From assembly GCA_013399305.1 (NCBI GenBank), contig VXAI01000096.1:444079-508078 (forward strand): 64,000 nucleotides of DNA, in the 5' to 3' direction. The DNA is from Rostratula benghalensis (Eukaryota; Chordata; Aves; Charadriiformes; Rostratulidae). A program made the translations under genes and the position numbers. The stretch's first letter is position 1, and every line of letters begins with the position of its first letter. Positions 1 to 64,000 of this stretch are shown piece after piece. Under the pieces are notes generated by a model, which was given only the letters and a program-made list of their open reading frames with translations, did no database searches and was not told the DNA's origin.

Positions 1-350
1 CTGCTGGGACTGGGTTGTGCAGGGAATGGCCTGGGGGGCGGTGGGGAGGCAGCTCTGCGTTTGGGGAAGGCTTTCTGCTGCTGGGGTTGGGCTGTGCAGT
101 GGGGACGGAGCTGGGCTTGGGCAGTGGAGTGGTCTCATGCAGTTGGGGCTGGGGAGGAACTGAGGGCAATGCTAGGCCTGGGGGGAGATGATGACATAAT
201 GCTGCTGGGGTGGGCAGCTCTGGGTCCTGGGTTGCTGTTGCAGCTGGGGTTGGACTGTGTTTTTAGGTGGGGGCTGGTGGAGGTGGAGGGAGATCAGCCC
301 CATTCTTCTGGGACTGGGCGCTTGTTTCAGGGGGCTGGGGCTGTGGAGAA
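1..350 (+). repeat. G-rich degenerate minisatellite-like tract
   Basis: Imperfect copies of a GCTGCTGGGGTTGGGCTG-like motif recur near positions 1, 75 and 200, interspersed with runs of four to six G (for example 31-46 and 180-186). The copies are too diverged to give one exact period. The G bias is on the coding strand, near the presumed 5' end of the gene. Such G-skewed sequence is common downstream of vertebrate promoters and can form G-quadruplexes or R-loops. The functional part of this is inference. Confidence 0.55.
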
Positions 351-1113
351 GTCCTGAAGGGGAGAAGGCTGCAGCCTAAGAGGGTGCTGTGGTTATCTGA
401 GTGACAGGGAGCTGGCTGATGCTCGGGGTTGGGGGGGGCAGGTAGGCAGCAGTGAGCATTCCCAGGGAGGCAGAGGCTGTGTGTGTGTGACAGCAGGGAC
501 TGAAGGCAAATCAGCCTTTTCTGAAGTCTAGACAATTTTCAAGCACTGTAACTCCTTGTAATGGTCCTCTTAGCCTTTATCTCAGGATTTGTTTTGTCTT
601 TGTAGCAAGGTGCTGCGTAGGGATGTGCTGTTTTCATTCAGCCGTAGGTGATGGGTCAGTCTGTTTTGCTGCAGTTCTGATTCTACCTGCCTGTTTTAAC
701 AGGTGTGGTAGGTCTTGCAAATTTGTCCCTTCTGTGCAAATAGTGGCCTCTTGGTTACCCCTGGGCTGAGAAGAGCAAGTGTCAGAGCAAAGCTGAGCTG
801 GATGGCCTGCTCATGTGGTTATTGACGTGACTGATCTGTCCTAAAGTCAGCTTTGGGGTCTCTGCATTAGCACCATGTTGTTAAACTGCATAAATTATTT
901 GTGCAAGCCACCTAAGATCCGAGGAGGTTTTCAGCTTGGATAACTTGCTTCTTTTCAAGTTTTTTTGATATGTGAAATGTGCATTTTGTGTTGCATGCTA
1001 TTTATATCTCTATCCATTTTTTTCTGGGATAAATATGTGGCTTAGTTCATTTGTTGTAGAAACAAAATGGTTTTATTCTTCATCTATAGTGTCTGAACAT
1101 TATTGCCTTTTAG
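1..1113 (+). other. POC1A intron 1, 3' part
   Basis: No coding exon is recognised in this stretch. The first 350 bases are G-rich and degenerate-repetitive. The remainder is ordinary intronic sequence that becomes T-rich towards the acceptor at 1111-1113 (TTTTAG). The 98-codon reading frame in the G-rich part is Gly/Trp-rich and is explained by composition. The initiator exon of POC1A should encode a short Ala/Pro-type N-terminus followed by a splice donor; I saw no such sequence, so I infer that it lies upstream of the window. Confidence 0.8.
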
Positions 1114-55214
<54,101 letters not shown>

Positions 55215-55400
55215 TTTCCAGAGAGAAGATGGGAGCAGGAGGTGTTGGGAGGTTTGAAGTTGTTCGTGTTCCTAGCAGGCTGTGTGTGACTTGCTTTAAC
55301 CATTTTGAGCGCAATCTATTTTTCAATTGGAATGTACAGTTATTGTATCTGTAAATAAGCTTTGTTACTTGACTAAAATAAAAGGAGTATTTTATTCATA
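55215..55400 (+). other. POC1A: POC1A 3' untranslated region
   Basis: About 185 bases follow the stop codon to the expected cleavage site, roughly 18-20 bases past the AATAAA signal. The short length assumes that this first canonical signal is used. Any longer 3' UTR form would extend into the following intergenic sequence. Confidence 0.75.
55377..55382 (+). promoter_or_regulatory. Polyadenylation signal AATAAA of POC1A
   Basis: A canonical AATAAA lies 163 bases after the stop codon. A T/GT-rich element (GATTGTGATCTCCTGTGTTT) from about 55413 is suitably placed as the downstream element. Cleavage is expected near 55400. Confidence 0.85.
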
Positions 55401-58400
55401 AGCCTGGATAATGATTGTGATCTCCTGTGTTTTCCAGAGATCTAGCAGCCTGCGTGTGGTCTGAGTACTAACTAGGAAGCTTGCATCTCTCCTGCCTTCG
55501 GTGCTGCTGAGTTAGTTTTAAAACTTTTAAGCATCTTGGAGTTGCCACGTGTCTGGTGCAGGCTGTATTAGGCTTGTTGCTGAGGTGAGTGCCAGCTGTA
55601 GGTGACAAGCAAAGAGCTCCCAGGATATTTTGAGCAGTGGGAGTTCATCTCTGTTCTCAGACTGTAGTGACAAGGTGGGGGTCCCAGCACAACCAGCACC
55701 TGGAGGGAGGGTCTGTCTCACCCTTCCTGGCAAATCTGGCAAAGAGCAGTTCAGCCCCTGGACAGTATTTGTGTGGAGGTGATTTAGATCCAAAGATGAG
55801 GTTTAACCCCTCCCTTGTGCAAAGTGTGAAAAATGATTGCTTGAGGCTAGAAGAGAGGCCCTGACAGGTCAGATGCAGGGTGAATTCCAAGTGGATTTTG
55901 CTTAATCTTCATCTGCTTCTGAAATCAAAGGCAGGGTAGAGGGAGAGGAAAGGCAACCAAATAGCAGAACATTTTCTCTGTTGTGGAACTTCCCTCTTGC
56001 ACTGGACTGCTGTTAATTTTCAATCATTTTGCAGATGTTTTCACAGTTGAATAGCTCATTACTCTCACCTACGCTCTCACCCCACACCCCCTCACTGCTC
56101 CTCCTGACTTTTTCAGGGCTTTAGCAGGTGTTCAATATGTAGCTGCACAAAAATTTGGACTTCTGGGAGATCCTGTTCTCCAACACCTCTTCTGCTAACA
56201 GACATCGGAGGTCTCCTTTCTTGCAATAAAATATTACCCACATTCCTGGGGAAATGAGCTGTGGGAACTTGAGCACCTCAGGGTGAATGAAAGTCTCCTC
56301 ACTACTATCCCACTTCTTTGAACAGGGGGAGCTGCTTCAATCCCTACCCTTGGTGGTCCCTCCTGCCCCCACTGCCTGCCAGCAGATGTGCTGTGGGCAT
56401 TCTGGCTGCTTGCCTTGAGGACTGGCTGGCATCCGTATTTCACATGGGACTCGGCAGATCTTAAGGCCAGTCTGTGTGGTTTTGGTTCATTTGTTTTTGC
56501 ACCTGTTTCTGCCTGCTGGTACAGCATCTTGATAGTGTTACTACTCCTCATCCCATCTGGGTTGAAGCTGTTCACATTCCCCTGCCATCACTGGGGAGCT
56601 TCTGGTCTTCTTTCCTCCTGGTACTTTCTACGTCTCCGAGCCCCTCGGTGGCATTATCACAATATATCACTTTTTCATTTGCAGGAGGCTGAGAGCTTTC
56701 TCATTTCCATGCTTATTGGATCAATTATATATCTGAGTTTCTCTCTGCTCTGCTACAGACTGATTGTTTTCTGTTTCCAAGCTCCAACTCTGATAAATCA
56801 TTATTTTCTCTTAAATTACGCTAATGGAATCAATTCAGTGATATTCTTCTGCGTTCTTGCTATAAGCTTTCAGTGGCTTTCTGTTGAGAGCCTGACATCA
56901 TTTTAATTGAAATGAGCTTATGTTGGGATGCGGGTGGGTGGGGAGGAGGGGACTTGAAGGTATGTGTGGCCAATTTGCTGCTAGGAGGAGGCTGTTCCTG
57001 CCCTGGTCTGCTGCCACTGAAGTGATGACAAAAATGAGTTCCAAGAGCTTAATTTATCAACTTGATCCTCAATGTCACAGGCTGGCCTTTGGGGTGGGGG
57101 TGTGGCGGGGAGAGGAAAATTTCAGTTCCTCCAACATCTATCAGTTTTAAGCTTTGCTTTAAAAATAGCTTTTGCTTTCTTCCAGTGTGTAGTTTCTAAT
57201 GTCTTAGAGACCACAGAAGCAATTTGTATCTAGCATTTTAGGGAGAATGACAATACAAATGACTTGGGCACATTAATTGTGTTCCTAAAGCAGATGAGAT
57301 GCTCGGGCACTGAAGGGCAAGCCAGTAGCATGTAAGGAAAGTTGCTTTTCTCAACTCCTTAAAAGTACTTATTTGGTCAATACAACTCATTGTTGCAGAG
57401 GTAACCCAGGTTGGGTGGGTGTGGAGAAGTAGGAGGAGAGGGAATCTAACAATCTCTGCATGATTTAGATGACAAGAAAGGTAACCTGAAAGGAAGCGTG
57501 CTCCATCACAATCATTTCCTTGTCCCAGATCTCAGCAACTTGCTCTCTCTTCACTTCCCCTCCTTACAGCCTCTTTCCTCGAGAGGGGTATCAGGACTTC
57601 AAATGGGGCAGCACTTCTAAAGGATGGCTATTGCTCGAGAGGCAGACAAGGTGTAGAAAATGCAAGATTTAAGTTACAGTCCTCGTGCTTGAACTCCTAG
57701 CAATAACCTCAAAAACATCCTATTGCCTGTCTTGTCCCCGGGCTCCATGCTTAACTCTACCCACTGGGCACCACGGCTTTTGAGCGCTGAGCGGGGAGCA
57801 GCTTCTGGAATGAGTTAAATCCACTTTTCCTTTTACACTCTCAGTCTTTTTTTTTGACTTGGGAACATCGATGGTGACTGGCTTGTGAAGCTGTTAACTC
57901 GGGGAGCTGTGGAGGAGCCGAGCGAGGGGAAGCACGTTGCTTGTACTTGGGTTGACATCACTTTGTGTTGCGTGAGGATACACCCTGCCTTGAAAAACCG
58001 CTTGTGGTGAGCTGTGCCACGGGGAGGCTACAAAGAGTTAAGGACTTTGTTTTGGATCTCCAAGGCAGCTTGAAGCCAAGTTCTTAAAAAAGTAGTTTAA
58101 ATTGTTGCCATTACATTTGCCAGACTTATGACCTCACTAAACTTTTACCAACAGTTCTTTGTGTCGAGATTGGCCCCTGGGGAGCCCAGCGCTGCTGCGA
58201 ATGGCTTTTTGGCTGCTATGAGTGTGGAGCATGTTAAACATAACCCTGATCTGTGAAAAAGTAAGAATCTTCAAGCGCTGCCCACTTTCCTTCCTGTCTG
58301 GGAGCTGGAATTGGACAGATACCACAGCTGAGCTCGTAACTGAATAGGCAAAAAGAGCAGAGCGAGATGGCCAGGAGCATCCTCTGCCCACAGGGTCGCC

Positions 58401-59941
58401 ACTGGACGTGAGTCTGCCAGCTAACAAGAAAACAAAATCCAGCTATGATCTAAGTAGCTGGGCTAAAACTAGCCAGCCTCGTGGTACAAATCACTTATTA
58501 TATAACCTCTTTAAAGAGCTGCTTCTGAACGAAATGGGGTTTTTTTGAAAGGCGAATGAGTAGGAGGGGAGGGAAGCGAATCGTTTTGCAAAGGTTTGTC
58601 ACTTGTGACGCGAGAGCAGGGCTGTGTTTCTTCTCTTGCTTTTAGAAATGGTTGGTCTCCAAGCACTTCTCAAATGGCACAACCTGCTCAGCTGTAGTTT
58701 TGGGAAGGAAACACGATGGGAAAGAAGATTCCCCTATTGATGCTCATCTGCATATTTAACCTGGATTGAGCCTGCTGTAGAAGGTTTTATCTGTGTCTCC
58801 GGGAAAGCTGGGATCTATTTCTAGTTCTGCAACAGAGCTGCCATCGCAGGCAAAAATCACTCTTCAGCTCCCTTTTCTCCTTGCCAGGGGAGATGCATAT
58901 AAATGACTTTTGAGGTACAGGTTCTGTGGATGAAGATCTCATTAGGGATTGGACTGTAGTGTGTCAGGGAGAAGAGGTGCAGAGCACAGGTCTCAACAAT
59001 CTTTTACTTTCTCCCCATCTCCTTGTATCACAGCAGGTGGCGCTGTTGGGGGGTGTGTGCTGGGTGCCTTTCTGCTCTCAGCACCCGTGGTGGCTGTCAC
59101 CTGAGGCTTGAGGTGGAGTTTGAGGTTAACTGGTGTCACTTCTGAGCAAAAATCAGGGGTACATGCTCACATCAGCGTGGGAGATGGTGCCATGGGCTGT
59201 TTTCTGGTGAGCATCGTGAACCCCTGGGGATGTTCTGGCAGAGGGTAGCTCATTGTCTGCTTGGCTGCAGCTGGGACACGCCAGGTGACCGCTGCTCGAG
59301 GCCATGAATTTGCCATCTGCAAGGAAGTCTTTCCCCAGTGACCACCCTTAGACTTCTTTATACTCACTCCAGCCCTTCCTCCATGATAATGCAATACAGC
59401 TGGAAACGCACCGTTTTGTTGTCACAAAACAGGCTGAATCAGCGCCATGACCCAGTGCCAAAAACCTGTCACCTTGGTTCTCCTTCACTGCTCCTGCTCC
59501 CTGCAGGCATCTTCCATGCAGCTGATAACTCACTGCTGCCTTTGGGCCACTGGTCACACTGAGGATGCAGTGGTCGTGCTCTGTGTGGAACCATGATTTT
59601 TCTGCAACTGTCTACTCGGGAAGCTTACTGCTTTCTTCATTTCTGGCACTGTTGGGCTGCAGGTGATGTCCCCACTAACAGGGTGGCACTTTCTGTGGAG
59701 GTGGAGTGAGGTGAAGGGCTGGAATGGAAATGGCAGCGTTCAGCTGGGAAGTGACTTACCCCAGGAGTCAGGTCTGAGAGCACAGGTGGGGAATGGCAGG
59801 TTGACTCTGTTCTCAGTGCTGATGCTGCCCAGGGAAGGTGGGCAGCTCCTGGGCATCTCCCCTGTCATGCTCCACAGCAGTGATGGTACAGCTGGAAAGC
59901 AGCTGGCTAAAAGAAAACCATAGGTGGGGGGGGGGGGAGGC
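55401..59941. other. Intergenic sequence downstream of POC1A
   Basis: No gene is recognised. The hydrophobic 172-codon frame at 56388-56906 has no recognised domain, and the T-rich composition explains it. Patches at about 57780-58080 and 58540-58920 look less random and are discussed as possible cis-regulatory elements. A G12 homopolymer at 59926-59937 abuts the next CR1. Confidence 0.7.
59926..59937 (+). repeat. Poly-G tract
   Basis: Twelve consecutive G lie just before the tail of the CR1 copy. This is a low-complexity stretch and a possible place for sequencing error. Confidence 0.85.
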
Positions 59942-60196
59942 ATAGAATCATAGAATGGTTTGGGTTGGAAAGGACCTTAAAGATCATCAAGTTCCAACCC
60001 CCCTGCCCTGGGCAGGGACATCTCCCACTGGATCAAGTTGCTCAAAGCCCCATCCAGCCTGGTCTTGAACGTTTCCAGGGATGAGGCAGCCACAGCTTCT
60101 CTGGGCAACCTGGTCCAGTGTCTCACTGCCCTCACAGGAAAGAATTTCTTCCTAATATCTAATCTAAATCTCCCCTCTTCCAGTTTCAAACCATAC
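59942..60196 (-). mobile_element. CR1 LINE fragment, antisense, intergenic
   Basis: The plus strand begins ATAGAATCATAGAATGGTTT and continues GGTTGGAAAGGACCTTAAAG, with CCACAGCTTCTCTGGGCAACC further on. It is a near-consensus 3' end of an avian CR1. About 255 bases remain and the 5' end is truncated. It is of the same type as the sense copy at 31991. Confidence 0.95.
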
Positions 60197-62479
60197 TTAG
60201 GGAATTTACTGCAACAAAAGCTGTTGAGATGATGCCGTAGCAGCAGAGTCTTAAAATCCTGCACATGTGATGGGGAGGAGTGATTTGGGAGAGGTGCAGA
60301 TGCCCTGCCGTGGAGCTGTTCCCTTCTTCAAGGACTCGATCTTCAGTGTGACGATGTGACAAAATACTGCGGGTGCTTCCACAGTTTCAGGAGTGAGAAA
60401 GGCAGATTTCAAGCTGCAGGTTTGTGGAGCAAGACTCCCTCAAGGTGACCCATTCAAATATGGCCATACCTACGTGCTGTTAAGTTGATTAAGAAATATC
60501 TTTAATACCACTTGATCTTTTGCTTAAAGATCAATGTGTGCCTGATGGGTTTGGTTTGTTGTTTGGGGGGGGGGGGGGAAGGGGGTTGGGTTGTTTTTTT
60601 TTTCTGTAGCCTCTGTTTGTTTCCTAAGGGAGAGATTATTTGACCTGTGTATTTGTGTGATGTGCTTCTTTCCTTTGCTCTATTATTTATGAAATCAATA
60701 GATCTTAAAAAGGAACATTTGTGCAAAGCGTGTGGAGCAAGGTGGGCTGGAGGAGACTGCAAACCTGCCTGCTAGCACGGCCTTTCCCGTCGGCCAAGAG
60801 TCTTTGCCAGAGAGGGGGAGAGGAGCTCCTCACCTGAGCACAAAGGGGTGGTTTGTCCCTGAAAATGCCTTGGCAGTGGCCCAGGTGATGGGGGGCAGAA
60901 GCAGAAATTCTTGCCTGAGTCACGCAGTGAGGCAGGGGCAGGAGTAAGGGTGGGCCAGGGGATGGGTCTTCTAAATTTGGCAGCCCAGGTGGGAGAGGGG
61001 AGGTGTGATCCATGCTACGTGCTGTGGAGGACGCTGAAAATTCTTTAGATACCTTGAAATGGGGGCTGTTTGGCGGTGTTGAGCAGGCTTGGTTTGCTCT
61101 GGAGACTTCACAGCAGTCCATGGGGCTGCTTCCTCTCACTTTCAGAGGGCAGACCTGTTGCTCCTGTGCTGTGCCCTGCACAAGACAGAACCAAGGTGTC
61201 TCTCGCCTCTGCCAAGGCTGTCATTTACTGACACACCTCTGTCAGCCCAGGTTTTTGCCTGGCAAGTTGTCACGTGTTCCTTGGCCTCTAGGGTCCCGCA
61301 GCCCAAACTGGCCTCCAGCTTTCCATGCTGTGGCTTTGCCAACCTCTCTGCACAGACAGGAAAAGTCAAATTCTGTGTGTAATGAGGCAGCAGTGAGCCG
61401 TCTCAGCTGACCCAGCCAACGGGCTGTAGCTTGGGAGCATCCTGGCTTTATCTTCTCTCTCTGCACCTGTGCGAGCTGGTGAAGGGCCCTTTGGTGTCCA
61501 GCCTGGCTCAGGTACGGGCATGAGCTGGTGTGACCAAAGAGCCAGCTGTTGCTAATGCTCCCGGCGTTAGTAGCCCAGCACTGACATGGCTTTTTGAGAG
61601 GAACCAACGTTACCAGAACCACTTTCTGAGCCAGCTAACGTAGCACCTGCCTTTGATATTGGCAGAGGGATCTCCCACAAACAGTGGAGCTGAGTAAGAG
61701 AAAATGCATATTCCCCCCTTGCTGCTGCAATGTTTTTCCTGTTGCAAGTGAGTGTTCTCTCCCTTCAAGTCAAAAGGCAGCTGCTAGTCTGGATCTGATG
61801 GGTTGGAACAGAGAGTAAGTCCTTGGAGGGATGCCCAGAGGGAGAGCAGGGGCTGGAGGGCTGCAGGGGGGCCCTGGGAAGGGGAGAAGAGCTGTAGAAA
61901 AAACAGGCAGCAGGGCCATGGGGAGTTTGGGGTTAAACTGCCCCTTGCTGTTTCCAGGTAATAAAGCAGGTAACCTGAGCACCAGGCAATAAACCACTCT
62001 TATCTTCCTGCAAAGGGAGGGTGGGATGGGGAGCAGGGAAGGTGGGATGGGGAGCACAGCTCCGCAGGGCAGGATGCTCTGCACATGCAGGTCCTGCTCC
62101 TGGAGGACAGGGAGGTCTCCTGTGCTGCCATACCTGCCTGTGGGACCAGGAGCAAGCACTGAGGCGAAGCCCTGGCCCCTTGCTGCTCCCCTCTGAGGGA
62201 TTTCTCCCTGGCAGCATCTCAGCCCCTCCGACACTTGTGTTCCCCACAGCGATTACTGCTTGGAGTTATCTCCATCCCCTCCCCGGTGCTGCAGAGGACA
62301 GGAGCTGGCAGGGAAGCTCGTTGTTGTCTAACTCGGTGATGGGTTTGCTGTTCCTGGGCTGTGGGTGAGGGCATGGCTACAGCAACCAGCTCTGCTGTGA
62401 GCGTGCCTGGGGTGACTTTGCCACCTCTGGTGATTTGCTGCCTCAAACAGCTGCCTGTTGCCCGCGTTGAGGACCAGCC
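60197..62479. other. Intergenic sequence
   Basis: No gene is recognised. A run of 14 G at 60565-60578 is followed by more G and T homopolymers. Overlapping frames on both strands between 60705 and 62370 reflect higher GC and lack domains. Two copies of GGTGGGATGGGGAGCA lie at 62020-62035 and 62041-62056. Confidence 0.7.
60565..60578 (+). repeat. Poly-G tract
   Basis: Fourteen consecutive G lie within a longer G/T-rich segment (about 60553-60602). This is simple sequence. Confidence 0.85.
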
Positions 62480-62499
62480 TTGTTGCCCACTTACAGAGT

Positions 62500-62960
62500 G
62501 GCGTTTTAACGTAGCGAGACCTGCTTGAGCTGAGATCTAGAGCTCGGGATGGGTGCTGAGTTGTTCCCTGCACCGGGAACCAGTCTTGCTTCGCTTCGAG
62601 AAACAAAGTTGATCATGTCTCCAGCTCTGCCCCCCTTCCCCTTGCCCACCCCTCCCACAGCGATGGGCCCCTTCCCTTCCCTGGGGCTGGCGGGTTCCCC
62701 TGCGCTCCCTGCCCCGCGCCTCGCCAGCGCGTTCCGGAGGTTACATTCTTTGCTGCAATTACCCCGCTCTCCTGGCTCTCCCTGCTGCGTGCAGCCTTTG
62801 GTGCCAGCTCTCGGAGGAGAAGCGAAGATGAAAGAGCAGAGATGATTGTGTTTAATAGCGATGAAAATCGGCGCGGTGATTGGGGGCCATTTTCCCTTCC
62901 CTCTCTCCCACCTATTGAAGTTGGGAGGCAGCTTTGAAACCACACAAGGTCATCCCACCG
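62500..62960. promoter_or_regulatory. CpG cluster with CCAAT-type motif, candidate enhancer or distal promoter
   Basis: CpG dinucleotides, sparse elsewhere downstream of POC1A, are concentrated here, for example CCCCGCGCCTCGCCAGCGCG near 62711 and ATCGGCGCGGTGATTGGGGG near 62866. The latter contains an inverted CCAAT box (ATTGG) followed by CCATTTT, a YY1-like core. No open frame with a recognisable N-terminus begins nearby. It could be a regulatory element of the neighbouring gene (DUSP7 in mammals) or an alternative transcription start. Confidence 0.35.
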
Positions 62961-64000
62961 GGACTGTGCCAGGCTCCACCGTGGCTCTGGAGGGGAGGGG
63001 GCATCCAGGGGCATGCTTTACCTGCTGTGGTGTTATCTGGAGTTTCCAGCCTGACCCCAGTAATCAGGAAAGTTTCCCACCCAGCCTTTTAAATGAAAAG
63101 CCCCTTTGCCCCCTTCTGCAAGTTCGTGCTGCCCTGGTCCCCCCGGATTGGCTTTGCTTGCCTTTTAGATGCAAATATTTGCTAATTTACACCAATGGGA
63201 AAGGAGCAGCAGAAAGCTAAAGGAAGGGCAGCTAAAGTTGTCTTTCCCTAATCCAGCCTGGCATGGCATCGCACAGGCCGCTCCGAGACCTTGCGGGATC
63301 AGGGATCAGCTCCCCCCATCCTGCAGCCAACTGGGGTGGCCCCATCTTGGGGTCTAAGCCAGGCAAGACTTTCCTTTCCTGCATGGAGAGGGAGATGCTG
63401 GATCCAGGCTCCTCCTCCTCCCCAGGTATCTCTGCTTTCCTCAGGTGGGAACCACCCCAGGGCTTTTGGAGAACTGTGGCTATGGGGTGGTGGAGAGAAG
63501 TCGCTGGTGTTGGCCACTCCTCTTCTTAGGAACCCTTTGCCTTTTTCCCACTGAACACTCCTTGTTTTTTATCCAGTGAGAATTTTTTTGTGGTTTAACT
63601 ACTCGGTGAAGGGGTTTTTCCCCTCTTCTTGCTCCCTCTTGGGCTGCATGGAAAGTGATCTTTAAAAGCTGGTGTTCTTTACATCAATTCACCTGAAGTT
63701 GATTCCTTGGCAATCTAAGCAAGGCTGCTATAATCCACCCGCATGGATCTGCACCAGGTTAACTAATAACCCAGTTGAAATCCCCCAGTTTGGTTAAAAC
63801 TAGCCTCTGCATCTAAATGGAAGGGCAGTGAAGTCCCAGCTGGCCACCCAGGAGCTTTCCCTTGCCACAGGGGAGACCAGGTACCCATATGGAAAATTGC
63901 TCAGAGTTGGGGCTGGGACCCAGGTCAGATGGTTTGGGAGGTTCCTTTCGAAGTTATCAGCTCTGAGTTGTCCAAATGCAAAACATGTTGCAGGGGAAGA
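62961..64000. other. Intergenic sequence to window end
   Basis: I recognise no gene, RNA or repeat. An octamer-like ATGCAAAT occurs at about 63169 in an AT-rich patch that follows GC-rich sequence. Reading frames on both strands at 63160-63560 overlap one another and have no domains. Confidence 0.65.

Noticed and set aside
56388..56906. 172-codon hydrophobic open frame resembling a membrane protein
   Set aside because: There is no recognisable family, splice structure or start context. Its Leu/Phe/Ser content follows from T/C-rich sequence, and other frames overlap it.
61770..62247. Overlapping frames of 104-154 codons on the minus strand
   Set aside because: They overlap each other in different frames in GC-rich sequence, are Pro/Gly/Leu-rich and lack domains, so composition explains them.
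62961..64000. First exon of DUSP7
   Set aside because: I saw no translated sequence resembling the rhodanese-like N-terminal domain of DUSP7. If the gene order is conserved it should lie beyond the window.

Overview
This window is vertebrate, almost certainly avian, chromosomal DNA. Ten exons with clean splice signals are spread over about 54 kb. Interspersed repeats are recognisable as CR1 LINEs from their ATAGAATC/GATTCTAT tails and 5' truncation, the typical pattern in bird genomes. There are no operons, bacterial-type genes, CRISPR arrays or phage genes.

The window is dominated by one plus-strand gene, POC1A (POC1 centriolar protein homolog A). I could splice exons 2 to 11 by hand, from 1114 to the stop codon at 55212-55214. 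The joined reading frame is 400 codons plus stop, with seven WD40 repeats, a variable Q/E-rich linker and the C-terminal POC1 coiled-coil motif. Human POC1A is, from memory, about 407 residues, so only a few N-terminal residues (exon 1 with the ATG and the promoter) are missing; they should lie left of position 1. A canonical AATAAA at 55377-55382 marks the 3' end. Eight of the nine complete introns are GT-AG. Intron 6 uses a GC donor, and only that donor keeps the frame.

Region by region: 1-1113 is the tail of intron 1, beginning with G-rich degenerate repeats. 1199-5119 (intron 2) holds a probable old reverse-orientation ERV LTR. 16429-26414 (intron 7) holds about 1.8 kb of strongly pyrimidine-biased sequence. 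27696-43358 (intron 9) holds three CR1 pieces, two of them forming an inverted pair, plus a small hairpin and tandem duplications. 43500-55115 (intron 10) holds a long CR1 just after the exon 10 donor and a (GGTT)-rich tract. From about 55400 to 64000 the sequence is intergenic, with one CR1 and several patches that look like candidate cis-regulatory elements, including a CpG cluster near 62.5-62.9 kb. In mammals the next gene downstream on the same strand is DUSP7; none of its exons was recognised here.

I found no convincing undescribed system. The items most worth a second look are the frame-critical GC-AG intron, the reverse LTR candidate, the inverted CR1 pair and the downstream CpG/CCAAT-type cluster.
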